A stretch of DNA of 64,000 bases from NCBI RefSeq assembly GCF_003344885.1, contig NZ_CP031155.1, forward strand, positions 1,082,001 to 1,146,000, given 5' to 3'. Both the position numbers and the translations under genes were made by a program. The stretch comes from Altererythrobacter sp. ZODW24 (lineage in GTDB: Bacteria; Pseudomonadota; Alphaproteobacteria; Sphingomonadales; Sphingomonadaceae). Each line of letters starts with the position of its first letter. Position 1 is the first letter of the stretch. This document shows, in pieces, positions 44,391 through 53,260 of this stretch. The notes under the pieces were generated by a model, which had not been told where the DNA came from, did not search any database, and saw only the letters and a program-made list of their open reading frames with translations.

Positions 44391-44460
44391 CTGGGCCGTT
44401 AGCAGAACGTCTGCAACTGGCAGTGCATGGCTGAAAGCGGACCGTCAGCTAGCGACCCAG
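44391..44460 (-). repeat. Dispersed intergenic repeat, diverged copy C
   Basis: Read on the minus strand, this segment contains GTCCGCTTTCAG and ends TTCTGCTAACGGCCCAG, matching the ends of copies A and B. The outer ends form an imperfect inverted repeat (GGGCCGTTAGC and GCTAGCGACCC, 9 of 11 matching as complements). It lies between convergent genes. Confidence 0.6.
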
Positions 44461-44517
44461 TCGCGGGCCTTCTCCTAGTTGGATGAACTGCCAAAAGACC
44501 GTCAATTCGCAGGCAAG

Positions 44518-45135
44518 CTACTTCAGCTCAATATCTGACCTGACATATCTGTGCCGCCCCGTTTCTGACGGCATTCTAGTTTTGATGGCCCAAACTCTGC
44601 GAGCATCAGCTATGCCAAGCTGTGGATTATCGTCTAAGAAATCTCTGATGAATTGATTAAATTGATTGTGACTTTTGATTTCAGTACGAAACTCACGGTC
44701 GCTCTCAGCTTTCCGAATATCTAAGTATGCGGTGCAAGCATCGCTCAGGGTCTTGCCGACATTTGCCTTCATCCAGTCCATGAACGCTATATTGAATCTA
44801 AACCCAGCGCCAAGTTCCCGTTGGAAGAACTGTCGAACGTTCTGTGAGTTCCTATAGCTATCCGTGATAGTTGTAGTTCTTGAAAGCTGCTCCGAATGCC
44901 AGTTAAAGGTCGAGACGGGAACGAAATTTCGGTCCCCGGGAAGGCTGGTCTCACCGGTATCAAGATAGTGCGCAATCCTCTCCAAAATCACGAACTTACC
45001 TGAACTAGTTTTCAGCTTGAGATCGCGGGCACGCTCAACGAGTTCGTTCTTTCTCCAATACCAGCGGCGCAATTCAGCACCTGTTAGGACCGCCGAAAGG
45101 TCAGGGCGATCTTCTTTACAACTACGCTTACCCAT
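44518..45135 (-). CDS. SAP/DUF6434 domain protein
   Basis: 205 residues. The N-terminal part has a SAP-like DNA-binding motif (LRRWYWRKNELVERARDLKLKTSSGKFVILERIAHYLDT, about 22-60), followed by a DUF6434-type segment (TTTITDSYRNSQNVRQFFQRELG) and FNIAFMDWMKANVGKTLSDA (about 114-133). It is soluble and basic, with no signal. It may bind DNA, but the role is unknown. Repeat copy C lies between its stop and the convergent lectin-like gene. Confidence 0.75.
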   Translation of the reverse strand: MGKRSCKEDRPDLSAVLTGAELRRWYWRKNELVERARDLKLKTSSGKFVILERIAHYLDTGETSLPGDRNFVPVSTFNWHSEQLSRTTTITDSYRNSQNVRQFFQRELGAGFRFNIAFMDWMKANVGKTLSDACTAYLDIRKAESDREFRTEIKSHNQFNQFIRDFLDDNPQLGIADARRVWAIKTRMPSETGRHRYVRSDIELK

Positions 45136-45251
45136 AACATCTTCCGCGAAAAGCGCATGCAGGTTCGTAGCTAAGTTCCTTTGGATTTATCGCAACCGCC
45201 AAGCTCACGGGCCTCCTCCGCAAAGCTGGACAATGGTACAATCGCAGCACC

Positions 45252-46811
45252 TCATCGAGAGTTTGCCTTCATCACGGCCTGACCAGGTTGACGAATGAAA
45301 AGAACTGGCTCTGCTTGTAACGGAATCATCGCGCCACCGATAACGCCTGCGTTATCTGTCTGAAAATTTACTGGGAAACTCGGTGAGTTCTGGTGAATCT
45401 CATAGTACTCCTTAGTAACGAATACATCTCGCTGCTGATGTTCCAAAACGAAAGAAAAGGCTGGAAAATCTGCATAAAGATTACCGTCACGAAGGCTAAC
45501 GTCAAAATTCCCATATCCCGCATTGGAGTATTCGCCGACGTACCCTTCCATGGCATGCCCGGGAGGAAACGTCTTATTCGTCCCCTTTAACGCCGTAAGA
45601 GCTGTCACATCCGTTACCTGCAGCGGATAATCTGTTACCTGTTTTGTCTGCAGCCCAAGCATCCTGCGATAGACTATGTCAGTTACATATCGCGGAAATT
45701 CGGTCGACTGTTGATTTGTAAGAATGGCGACGCCCAGATTCTCTGCCGGAAGCATGTCAATGCGGGCCGTAAAGCCTGACGTGTTACCGCCATGGCTGAC
45801 ACGGTATCTACCTTCAAATTCGCTAATGAACCAACCATAGCCATAAGCATCCAGCCCCAATGTCTTCGTTCGAGGATCATACGTCGGATTAATCATTGCG
45901 TGCGCGCTGAAAGCATTCTCGAGAAATTCGACCGGTACGATTTGTCGATCGCCGAAGCGCCCATCGTTTAACAGCATCTTGATCCAGTTGCTCAAATCGA
46001 GGACGGTGCTGTTAATCGCGCCAGCGGGCCCTGACTCATGCTGGTTTTCGTACAGTACATGGACCGGGCGTCCATCGGTCATACCGTAGCCAAGCGCGAC
46101 ATTGTCGCTGGCTTCGAGGGCTGCCAGGCTTGCGTTCGAGCGTGTCATCGCCAGCGGTCCAAAAATCCGCTTCTCGATTTGGCGCTCCCAAGACTCTCCA
46201 GCAATTTTCTCATCGATTGCTGCAAGAATAACATACCCCATGTTGCTATAATCGAAGCGCTCACGGAAACCGCTGTTGGGCGTCAAATATTGAAGGCGAG
46301 CCAAATGCCTTTGCCGGTCATCTGTTGGGAAAAATACATGTGTTGCATCGACGACGCCAATCCCACTTTTATGGCTGAGCAGATCGGCAATCGAAATCAG
46401 ATTGTTCATCTCATCGCTGTTAAAACGAAGGTCAGGAAGGTACTGCGCTGGCCGATCCGAAAGGGATAGCGCTCCCTGCCCAAGCTGCATTCCTATCAAA
46501 GATGCCGTGAATTGCTTGGTGACGGATGCGGTAGGGAATAGCGTTTCTGGAGTGGCCGGCAAATCTCTTCCTAAGTCCCGTTTTCCGAACCCCTGAGCAA
46601 ATACAACCTGACCATCTTTGACGATGGCAATGGCAACACCCGGCGTTTGATAGATTTGACGAAGTTGCTCTATTTCCGTCTCCAGACCTGCAAGCGCTTC
46701 TACAGTCGTGGGGCGCTTTTCTTGGGCGATGGCTGGGACCGGACAGAAAGCGATACCTGCCAATAGACATAATCTAGTGAGTGCTCCGACAATACTGAAA
46801 GCAAGGTTCAT
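45252..46811 (-). CDS. Serine hydrolase, beta-lactamase class C/esterase family
   Basis: 519 residues with an N-terminal signal peptide (about 1-29, ending AIAQ). The penicillin-binding fold has SVTK (SxxK, nucleophile Ser about 95), YSNMGY (YxN, about 195) and HGGNTSG (HxG region, about 342). Proteins like this are usually D-amino acid or lipase-type esterases rather than true AmpC. A C-terminal beta domain (about 400-519) is typical of the longer family members. The substrate is unknown. It lies 147 bp from the upstream AraC gene on the same strand. Confidence 0.87.
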   Translation of the reverse strand: MNLAFSIVGALTRLCLLAGIAFCPVPAIAQEKRPTTVEALAGLETEIEQLRQIYQTPGVAIAIVKDGQVVFAQGFGKRDLGRDLPATPETLFPTASVTKQFTASLIGMQLGQGALSLSDRPAQYLPDLRFNSDEMNNLISIADLLSHKSGIGVVDATHVFFPTDDRQRHLARLQYLTPNSGFRERFDYSNMGYVILAAIDEKIAGESWERQIEKRIFGPLAMTRSNASLAALEASDNVALGYGMTDGRPVHVLYENQHESGPAGAINSTVLDLSNWIKMLLNDGRFGDRQIVPVEFLENAFSAHAMINPTYDPRTKTLGLDAYGYGWFISEFEGRYRVSHGGNTSGFTARIDMLPAENLGVAILTNQQSTEFPRYVTDIVYRRMLGLQTKQVTDYPLQVTDVTALTALKGTNKTFPPGHAMEGYVGEYSNAGYGNFDVSLRDGNLYADFPAFSFVLEHQQRDVFVTKEYYEIHQNSPSFPVNFQTDNAGVIGGAMIPLQAEPVLFIRQPGQAVMKANSR

Positions 46812-46958
46812 TTTTGACCAATCTGAATCTGTTCTAGTGATATCGTCTTACAATAAGTAGACCCTGAGGCGAAGTTGCTAGTCTAGCGCTGTTGGATCGA
46901 TCCTTCTGCCCAATTTCACGGGAAACCTTATAGATTTCGCGTAATCAGTTTAGCCACA

Positions 46959-48005
46959 TCACCCATCACTCATGCGCAATTTGAGTTTCTGGCGGTATTC
47001 CTTGGGGGTCATGTCTTCGCGTTCTTTGAAGGCACGGTTGAACGATGAGATTGAACGAAACCCGCAGTCCAAGGCGATTGTTAGGATGGGAAGATGGGCG
47101 TTTTGAGGTTCTGCAAATTCTTGTTTCACAGCCTCAATTCGGTAGCCATTCAAGAAGGTGCTGAAGTTACGATGCCCAAGCACTTGGTTTATGAAGGCCC
47201 TGAGCCTGTGCTGTGTCACACCCAACCGCCGCGCCAACGTTTGTATAGTGAGATTTACCTCTTGATAAGCCGCGCCCTCAGACATTGCTGCTTGCAAACG
47301 ATCACGTAACTGCAAATCGCGCATATCCAAATTGGTAGCGGCACGCTGTTCCCGCGCAAAGTTCACAGCGATGCTATTGAATGACGTCATCCAGTAAGCT
47401 CCCAAGGCGATAGCGGGCCAAATTGAAAGCACCTTCACCGTCTCTAACTTCAGCGACGAACCCTCCACACCAAACGCTTCGCTTAGAGCGGCGCTAACGG
47501 TCACTAGCACGATGACTAGAACGAACATCACCCGTGATTGCCGCCTTGAGGCGATTAGATCGTCTTTCCGCCCATACAGCGTCGAAAAACAGAGATGCCC
47601 AGCAACCGCCAATGACATGACGCTGACAAATTGGACCATCCAAGGCGGTGCTGGCGGGACTTCGAAATTGGCTGCCAAGCGGATCCACAGGATAGGCATG
47701 CAATATAGGGCGCTGACAATAAAATGGACTCTGTTTAACCGAAAGTTCGACGAAAAAAGCGAAAGGGTAAATAGCCAGACGAAAATCAAGTGCGGCACAT
47801 CCATCAACCGCGCGATTGCGAACGCCCATCCGTTAAGCCGAAGTGCCTCTGGGGCGTACCCGAGGAACAGCGATGCAGTGCTGATACAAGCTAACACCAA
47901 GAATGGGGTGCTTTGCGCCGATCGGTGATCGCGCATGGCAAGCAACGCAATAAACAGCAGCATACCTATCCCTGAGAACCTGAAGAATGCGTCGATTATG
48001 ATCAT
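46959..48005 (-). CDS. AraC family regulator with membrane-spanning N-terminus
   Basis: 348 residues. The N-terminal 220 contain about seven hydrophobic segments, followed by a linker and an AraC/XylS DNA-binding domain with two helix-turn-helix motifs (IQTLARRLGVTQHRLRAFINQVLG and ILTIALDCGFRSISSFNRAFKEREDMTPKEYR). Membrane AraC regulators of this type sense envelope or extracellular signals. It is divergent from the S41-like protease gene and just upstream of the beta-lactamase-fold hydrolase, so it may regulate both. The 200-bp divergent gap shows no clear operator. Confidence 0.88.
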   Translation of the reverse strand: MIIIDAFFRFSGIGMLLFIALLAMRDHRSAQSTPFLVLACISTASLFLGYAPEALRLNGWAFAIARLMDVPHLIFVWLFTLSLFSSNFRLNRVHFIVSALYCMPILWIRLAANFEVPPAPPWMVQFVSVMSLAVAGHLCFSTLYGRKDDLIASRRQSRVMFVLVIVLVTVSAALSEAFGVEGSSLKLETVKVLSIWPAIALGAYWMTSFNSIAVNFAREQRAATNLDMRDLQLRDRLQAAMSEGAAYQEVNLTIQTLARRLGVTQHRLRAFINQVLGHRNFSTFLNGYRIEAVKQEFAEPQNAHLPILTIALDCGFRSISSFNRAFKEREDMTPKEYRQKLKLRMSDG

Positions 48006-48205
48006 TAAAGCGGTTCCAGTTACGCTGCTCGGTAGCCGCTGCTGGGTCTAAGCGCTAAAGCCGAAAAAGCGGCGTGCTATTGTTGGATTCCGTGAATTTG
48101 CCCTTCTATTGCGCGAAAATAGTCAGCTTATGCGTGAAATCACAAAGATTTTCACTGACGATTCTCTCATGGTGGAGATCTTTCAGGTCAGTAATCGGAA
48201 ATGCA

Positions 48206-49681
48206 ATGCTGAAGTCAGTTGTCGCGTTCGCCTTGGCAACGGTGCAGGATACGCCGACTGTGGACTGGGGGAAACTGTTTGCAAGCGATTTGGAAGCGGC
48301 TGAACAGATCACACTCGATAATCACCCTGCAGCCATCGATGAAGCGGACAAAGCTAGCTTTCTCGATACGCTAAAGCGCGCGATGATCGAAGGCCGCGCG
48401 CGCACTGCTATTATCGAAGGACCGCTTGGCTACAGTAGCGCAATGGCGGCCTTCAGCGCGACTTTTCGTGACAATCATTTCAAGACAGCGAGCACACCCC
48501 AGTTCCGAGCAGTCGATCTCGGCACTGAGACTGGCTCTCGCTGGCCGGGTTTCGTTGCCGCGTGGCACGATGATCTCTTCACTATTATTGAAAGTGAAGT
48601 TCCTCAGGTTGAGGTTGGTGGTACAATTTCGCAATGTGATGGCCGCCCAGCCACCGTGTGGGTCCGTGATACCATCTTCGCCTACACCCCGGCTGACCCC
48701 GCGAACCCTTCCAATTGGAGCCTCTTCGCACCTAACCTGTTCAATCAGGTCAAGAACCCCGCTATTGGAACGCCAGAGGTATGCAACATCGTCTCGTCAA
48801 CAGGGACAACAACCGAGGTCGCTCTCGACTGGCAGCCTGCGCCTGATGATATTTGGCAGAGGTTGGAAAGCGCAAAGTTCGGAGCAGCGGCTGAAATCTC
48901 GCTGAAGGAAGTGGAGCCGGGGATCTGGTGGATCCAGCTTGGCACCTTCCACTTTCAAAATGCGAAACGCCAGGAACATATGGATACACTGCTATCCGAC
49001 CTCGCAGAAAATAGCGCGGAACTGATCCGTGCTCGAGCGATCGTGTTTGACCTGACCGGCAACCAAGGCGGTAACAGCATTTGGGCAAGACGTGTTCTCG
49101 AAACGGTTTACGGTAAGCGCTATGTGGAGGCGCTTGCATATGGTCCAGAGGTTTATGTCGATTGGCGTGTCACTGACGGCACAATCGCGGCGATGGAAGG
49201 ATATCGCGAAGTCGGCATCAAGCGCGGTGACGATAGGTATGTCGCCTTTACATCGCGTACAATCGAAGGCCTTGAACGAGCGCAGGCGGCAGGTAAGCAA
49301 TGGTTTTCGACGCGGTCGACCGATGTGGAAACGGCTGCAGAACCATTACGGGTGCAGTCCCCGGTGAAGAGTCGCTCAATCATTCTTACTGACGGCCGTT
49401 GCGCGAGCGCCTGTCTGGATTTTATGGACATGGCGCTCGGTGTCGAAGGGATTACGCATGCTGGCTACACAACGTCTGCTGACAGCAACTATATGGATGT
49501 GCGCGGAATCGATTTGCCTTCGGGCTACGCAATGCTGACAATGCCGATGAAGGTCTTCCGAAACCGTCCACGCGCGTCGGGCGAGTATTACACGCCGAGC
49601 ATCTCCTACACTGGCGATGATTGGAGTCTGGAACAACGAGTCGAATGGGTGATCGATATCGTCGGAAATGACCATCACTAA
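48206..49681 (+). CDS. S41-like peptidase, exported
   Basis: 491 residues from ATG 48206, giving a short signal-like N-terminus (MLKSVVAFALATVQ). The catalytic core of the S41 tail-specific protease type is suggested by VFDLTGNQGGNS (about 282-293) and the nucleophile region TDGRCASACLDFMDMAL (Ser about 401). No PDZ domain is visible, and the N-terminal 200 residues are not recognised. It probably cleaves peptides in the periplasm. It is divergent from the AraC regulator. The family match is weaker than for its neighbours. Confidence 0.7.
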   Translation: MLKSVVAFALATVQDTPTVDWGKLFASDLEAAEQITLDNHPAAIDEADKASFLDTLKRAMIEGRARTAIIEGPLGYSSAMAAFSATFRDNHFKTASTPQFRAVDLGTETGSRWPGFVAAWHDDLFTIIESEVPQVEVGGTISQCDGRPATVWVRDTIFAYTPADPANPSNWSLFAPNLFNQVKNPAIGTPEVCNIVSSTGTTTEVALDWQPAPDDIWQRLESAKFGAAAEISLKEVEPGIWWIQLGTFHFQNAKRQEHMDTLLSDLAENSAELIRARAIVFDLTGNQGGNSIWARRVLETVYGKRYVEALAYGPEVYVDWRVTDGTIAAMEGYREVGIKRGDDRYVAFTSRTIEGLERAQAAGKQWFSTRSTDVETAAEPLRVQSPVKSRSIILTDGRCASACLDFMDMALGVEGITHAGYTTSADSNYMDVRGIDLPSGYAMLTMPMKVFRNRPRASGEYYTPSISYTGDDWSLEQRVEWVIDIVGNDHH

Positions 49682-49751
49682 GACGGTGCCCGACTGATAG
49701 GAACAATGGGCCGTGAGCGGAACAGCTAACATCGACAAAAAGGCTTAGTCC

Positions 49752-49910
49752 GTGCTTTGGCTGAGCTACCTTGAGACAGTCTACATGGAAGTTGTTGGCG
49801 ACGAAATCGAGTTGCCCAAAACTACTGCGGTGTTCGCTGCGCCCCATGACCCAAATCGGGAGGGATCCTCGACAGAGGGCTTGAGAAATCGGACCCGCAG
49901 ATGTTATTAA
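49752..49910 (+). CDS. Short hypothetical frame, possibly a gene remnant
   Basis: 52 codons from a GTG (VLWLSYLETVYMEVVGDEIELPK...). It is not recognised, has no clear Shine-Dalgarno and sits in a gene-poor stretch. It overlaps the next short frame by 10 nt. Its status as a gene is doubtful. Confidence 0.2.
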   Translation: MLWLSYLETVYMEVVGDEIELPKTTAVFAAPHDPNREGSSTEGLRNRTRRCY

Positions 49911-50128
49911 TCGGTGAAGCGAGGATGCGTGAACTCGACTATTACATCCGTTACGAGAAAATAACTCAGAGCCGGGCTGGTGAGGTCACGGCGTATCTTA
50001 AAGATGGCAAGGTTCATTTTTATGCCTCGAACCCGGCCTTGAAGAACTCGCACGGGAATGATGAGAAGGAAACGAAGTTTGAAAGTTACATCGACTCGGT
50101 GACAGTGGGAACCGAACACGCATTGTAG
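49901..50128 (+). CDS. Short hypothetical protein
   Basis: 75 codons from ATG 49901, or 67 from ATG 49925 (MRELDYYIRYEKIT). The text KDGKVHFYASNPALKNSHGND is protein-like, charged and soluble, but I do not recognise it. There is no convincing ribosome binding site. It may be a small accessory gene or the remnant of a larger one. Confidence 0.35.
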   Translation: MLLIGEARMRELDYYIRYEKITQSRAGEVTAYLKDGKVHFYASNPALKNSHGNDEKETKFESYIDSVTVGTEHAL

Positions 50129-50224
50129 CGGTCAAGTGACGTATCTTGAACCTTGGCTCACTCATAGTTCCAAACCTTGTCTCAGGTTCAGGATCCAATC
50201 AGCTGATTGTCCTTTTTCGACTTC

Positions 50225-50272
50225 CATTCAATCAACGGCAGGTTCCGGAATGGCGCTTAGATTGATTGAATG
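50225..50272. repeat. 11-bp inverted repeat upstream of the recombinase module
   Basis: CATTCAATCAA (50225-50235) and TTGATTGAATG (50262-50272) are perfect inverted copies separated by 26 bp. They lie about 230 bp before the DUF3489 gene. This could be a recombinase site, an operator or a stem. Confidence 0.6.
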
Positions 50273-50503
50273 ACCGAAATTGGGGCGCAAAGCAGACATA
50301 AACGTACTCGCCTGATGCGGAGTACGATTTCAACCACAGAAACTGCGTGATAATCCCACATTCCATTCGACTTCGTGCGCACAGCAAGCATTGGTGCTCA
50401 TGCGAGTCGACCGGTTCGGCCGCAATGCCCGGCGGCTCGACGCTCCTCGGGCCTTGGCTGGTGAGCGCAGCATTATGCTGGCTCATCACCAAGGACCACC
50501 ATC

Positions 50504-50860
50504 ATGACCACCGCAACCAAGACTTTCACCAAAGCCCGAAGTCGCCGCATGGCTCGCACGCCTGCCAATAGCGGCGAAAACAACGCGCAGACAGGCGCGA
50601 AGAAGCCTACTGCGGGAGTTACACAAGCAGCTGTCAAACCCAGCGAGGCTCCAAAGAAGTCGACCAAGATCGACATGGTCCTCAGCATGTTGTGCCGTTC
50701 GGAGGGCGCAACGCTCAACCAGCTTGTCGATGCCACAGGCTGGCTTCCCCATACGACACGCGCAGCTCTAACTGGTCTCAAGAAGAAGGGTCACGTGGTT
50801 GCAAGCGAGAAGCTGGACGGCGTGCGCACCTACCGCGTCGCGGCATCCAGCAACGCGTAA
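50504..50860 (+). CDS. DUF3489 domain protein
   Basis: 118 residues. A basic, Ala/Lys-rich N-terminus (1-50) is followed by the DUF3489 winged-helix-like core: KIDMVLSMLCRSEGATLNQLVDATGWLPHTTRAALTGLKKKGHVVASEK (about 54-102). It probably binds DNA. The gene is followed directly by DUF2924 (TAATG overlap) and then a serine recombinase; this trio recurs in alphaproteobacteria, often near tRNA genes. The function of the trio beyond recombination is not established. Confidence 0.88.
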   Translation: MTTATKTFTKARSRRMARTPANSGENNAQTGAKKPTAGVTQAAVKPSEAPKKSTKIDMVLSMLCRSEGATLNQLVDATGWLPHTTRAALTGLKKKGHVVASEKLDGVRTYRVAASSNA

Positions 50861-51312
50861 TGGATTTGGACGGCAAGGTCAGGCGGCTCACCAAGATGAC
50901 CCCGTCCCAGAAAAAGGCTGAGTGGCGCAAAGTGTTCGGCTCACCTGCGCCGCCAGCGTTCGGGATCGCATTGATGACCCGCGCCATCGCTGCCCGATAT
51001 CAGGAGAAGGCACTGGGCGGGCTCAACAAAGCCGAGCTGCGCATGCTCGAGGTCCAGTCGAGTAAAGATCAACGCCATCCGCGCGGGGTTCGAGCTGCAA
51101 GCGTCAAACCCGGCACCTGGCTCTCGCGCACATGGCATGGCGAGGTCCACGAAGTGGTGGTGCTCGAAGGGGCCTTTGAATATCGCGGCAGCCGATATCG
51201 CTCCCTCACAGCTATCGCCAAGCATATTACCGGCGTGGCATGGTCGGGCCCGCGCTTCTTCGGTCTGCATAGCTCTCGCCTCGGAGCCTTAGGGGTGTCC
51301 CGTCATGGCTAG
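50860..51312 (+). CDS. DUF2924 domain protein
   Basis: 150 residues from ATG 50860, which overlaps the DUF3489 stop. Typical text is KKAEWRKVFGSPAPPAFGIALMTRAIAARYQEKALGGL (about 18-55) and a C-terminal basic region with LSRTWHGEVHEVVVLEGAFEYRGSRYRSLTAIAKHITGVAWSGPRFFGL, which ends in the conserved W-x-GPxFFGL. The family always accompanies serine recombinases of this type and may be a recombination directionality or accessory factor. Its stop overlaps the recombinase start by 8 nt. Confidence 0.88.
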   Translation: MDLDGKVRRLTKMTPSQKKAEWRKVFGSPAPPAFGIALMTRAIAARYQEKALGGLNKAELRMLEVQSSKDQRHPRGVRAASVKPGTWLSRTWHGEVHEVVVLEGAFEYRGSRYRSLTAIAKHITGVAWSGPRFFGLHSSRLGALGVSRHG

Positions 51313-52975
51313 CGATACGAAGACAATGCGCTGCGCGGTCTACACGCGCAAGTCGACTGAGGAGGGACTTGATAAGGCGTTCAACAGTCTCGATGCCCAG
51401 CGCGAAGCTTGCGAGGCCTATATCCTGTCGCAACAGCATGAAGGCTGGCGCGTGCTTCCCGATTTATACGATGACGGAGGGTTCTCAGGGGGCAGCATGG
51501 AGCGCCCTGCCCTCAAGCAACTGCTTGATGATGTGAAGGCTGGTAAGATCGACATCGTGGTCGTCTATAAGATCGACCGGCTTACGCGCGCGCTCTCCGA
51601 TTTTGCCAAGATCGTTGATGTACTTGATCAAGCTGAGGCCTCCTTTGTCAGCGTCACGCAGGCGTTCTCGACCACGACCTCAATGGGGCGCCTGACACTG
51701 AACGTCCTGCTTTCCTTTGCGCAGTTCGAGCGCGAGGTTGGTGCCGAACGTATCCGCGACAAGATTGCCGCCAGCAAAGCCAAAGGCATGTGGATGGGCG
51801 GCGGGGTTCCGCTTGGTTACGAGGCGAAGGATCGCAAGCTTCTGATTGTTCGAGATGAAGCCGCAACGGTTCGTACGATCATGGAGCGATATCTAGCGAG
51901 CGATTCAATACGCACGCTCGTGGAAGAACTCCGGCGTGACGGGTTCGTCAGCAAAAGGCGCGTGATGAAGGACGGGTTGGTTCGAGGCGGCGTGCCATTT
52001 AAACGCGGCGCGCTGGCGTACATGCTGTCGAACCGTATCTACGTCGGCGAGGTCGTCCATAAGGACAAAGTCTATCCCGGCGAACACAAGGCGATCGTCA
52101 GTCGCGAGATTTTTGATGCGGTCCAAGCGAAACTGGCAGACCGAACTGCGAGCACAGATGGTGCAGTGCGCAAGCGTTTGTCGCTTCTCGCCGGGATGAT
52201 CCGCGATGACCTTGGCCGCCCGATGTCACCATGCCACACGCGCAATCACGGACGGCGGTATTCCTATTACGCTTCCAATATGAACGACGATGCCTCCAGT
52301 CCTGCCCTGCGGCTGCCTGCTGGTGAGCTTGAACTATCGGTCAGGAACACGATCGCAAAATGGCTTCGGGACGGAAACCGCATGCGCGAGCTAGCGGCAG
52401 GACGGAATGCTGAAGATATTGAGCGCATGTTCAAATGCTGCTCCGATTTGGCGACACACATTGTCACCGCGCCGATTGCCGAGGCTCGAACTTTGCTGGA
52501 GCAACTTGCGCTGCAGGTGTTGGTCACTGCCAAAGGTGCCAGCGCGTCTTTTGAACTGGCCGTGCTGGGTTCGATGGCGGGGCTAACGGATATCCCCGAA
52601 AAGCGCATCGCCATCGCCATTCCAACCAGTCAGTCAAATTATGGCCACGAACCTCGGCTGCGATTGGAACCAGCTGATTCTGGTTCAATCTCTCGCGATG
52701 AGCGGCTCGTTGAACTGATCGCCCGTGCGTTTGCGGCGCGAAAACAACTGCTTGGATTAGACCAGCATCAATTGGACGCACTGCCTGTTACCAAGCTGCG
52801 TCATCTCCAGCGAACTGCGCGAGTGAGTTATCTTGATCCGGCAATCATCCGGGCCATACTGAATGGCACGCAGCCTTCCCGGCTCAGCGCCCGTTCCGTC
52901 TGGCGAATGCGCGACTTACCTTTCGACTGGACCAGCCAGCGTCAGGCGCTTGGGATCAACGCCCCACAATCATAA
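51305..52975 (+). CDS. Large serine recombinase (resolvase/recombinase family)
   Basis: 556 residues. The N-terminal catalytic domain has the nucleophile Ser in YTRKSTEEG (about 13-21), plus SLDAQREACEAY and DRLTRALSDF; the recombinase domain (about 155-290) reads PLGYEAKDRKLLIVRDEAATVRTIM; a zinc-ribbon-like segment is weak here (SPCHTRNHGRR) and may be degenerate. It catalyses site-specific DNA exchange. No clear att pair is visible in the window, so it may be resident rather than recently mobile. It ends about 185 bp before tRNA-Lys. Confidence 0.9.
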   Translation: MASDTKTMRCAVYTRKSTEEGLDKAFNSLDAQREACEAYILSQQHEGWRVLPDLYDDGGFSGGSMERPALKQLLDDVKAGKIDIVVVYKIDRLTRALSDFAKIVDVLDQAEASFVSVTQAFSTTTSMGRLTLNVLLSFAQFEREVGAERIRDKIAASKAKGMWMGGGVPLGYEAKDRKLLIVRDEAATVRTIMERYLASDSIRTLVEELRRDGFVSKRRVMKDGLVRGGVPFKRGALAYMLSNRIYVGEVVHKDKVYPGEHKAIVSREIFDAVQAKLADRTASTDGAVRKRLSLLAGMIRDDLGRPMSPCHTRNHGRRYSYYASNMNDDASSPALRLPAGELELSVRNTIAKWLRDGNRMRELAAGRNAEDIERMFKCCSDLATHIVTAPIAEARTLLEQLALQVLVTAKGASASFELAVLGSMAGLTDIPEKRIAIAIPTSQSNYGHEPRLRLEPADSGSISRDERLVELIARAFAARKQLLGLDQHQLDALPVTKLRHLQRTARVSYLDPAIIRAILNGTQPSRLSARSVWRMRDLPFDWTSQRQALGINAPQS

Positions 52976-53158
52976 TATCGGCAGTAGGTCGCTTTTTTGG
53001 GCGCAGAGAATCTGCGCGAAATACGCACGCAATTGCGAGGTCAGCGCGTCTCCGTTCTGGATGCAGCCTATTTAATGCACGGCAAAGCCACGGAAATACG
53101 GGGAGAATTTGTGCTTCAGCTAGCCAACGTCTCGAATCACGAAACTTGGCAAGCTGGG

Positions 53159-53234
53159 TGGTGAGCCCTGCTGGGTTCGAACCAGCGACCTACTGATTAA
53201 AAGTCAGTTGCTCTACCGACTGAGCTAAGGGCCC
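53159..53234 (-). tRNA. tRNA-Lys (UUU anticodon)
   Basis: A 76-nt cloverleaf on the minus strand with encoded CCA. The acceptor stem GGGCCCU pairs with AGGGCUC (one G-U), the D-arm includes AGCTCAGTCGGTAGAGC, the anticodon loop reads CTTTTAA giving UUU, and the T-arm carries GGTTCGAACC. It lies 26 bp downstream of folK on the same strand. Confidence 0.95.
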
Positions 53235-53260
53235 ACATGCGCATTTGCTGCGGGGAACGT

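Larger units (their letters stand above)
49682..50503. other. 820-bp gene-poor region
   Basis: Between the S41-like gene and the DUF3489 gene there are only two short candidate frames (49752-49910 and 49901-50128), a degenerate copy of the dispersed repeat end (about 49706-49722, minus strand), and an 11-bp inverted repeat (50225-50272). From 50129 to 50503 I see no gene. The base composition suggests old, decayed accessory DNA. Confidence 0.55.

Noticed and set aside
45252-46811. AmpC beta-lactamase
   Set aside because: The SxxK, YxN and HxG motifs are shared by many esterases; the long C-terminal domain and context do not support a specific beta-lactamase call.
53159-53234. Recombinase integration site in the tRNA-Lys gene
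   Set aside because: The tRNA is intact, and I see no second copy of its 3' end elsewhere in the window. No att pair is demonstrable.
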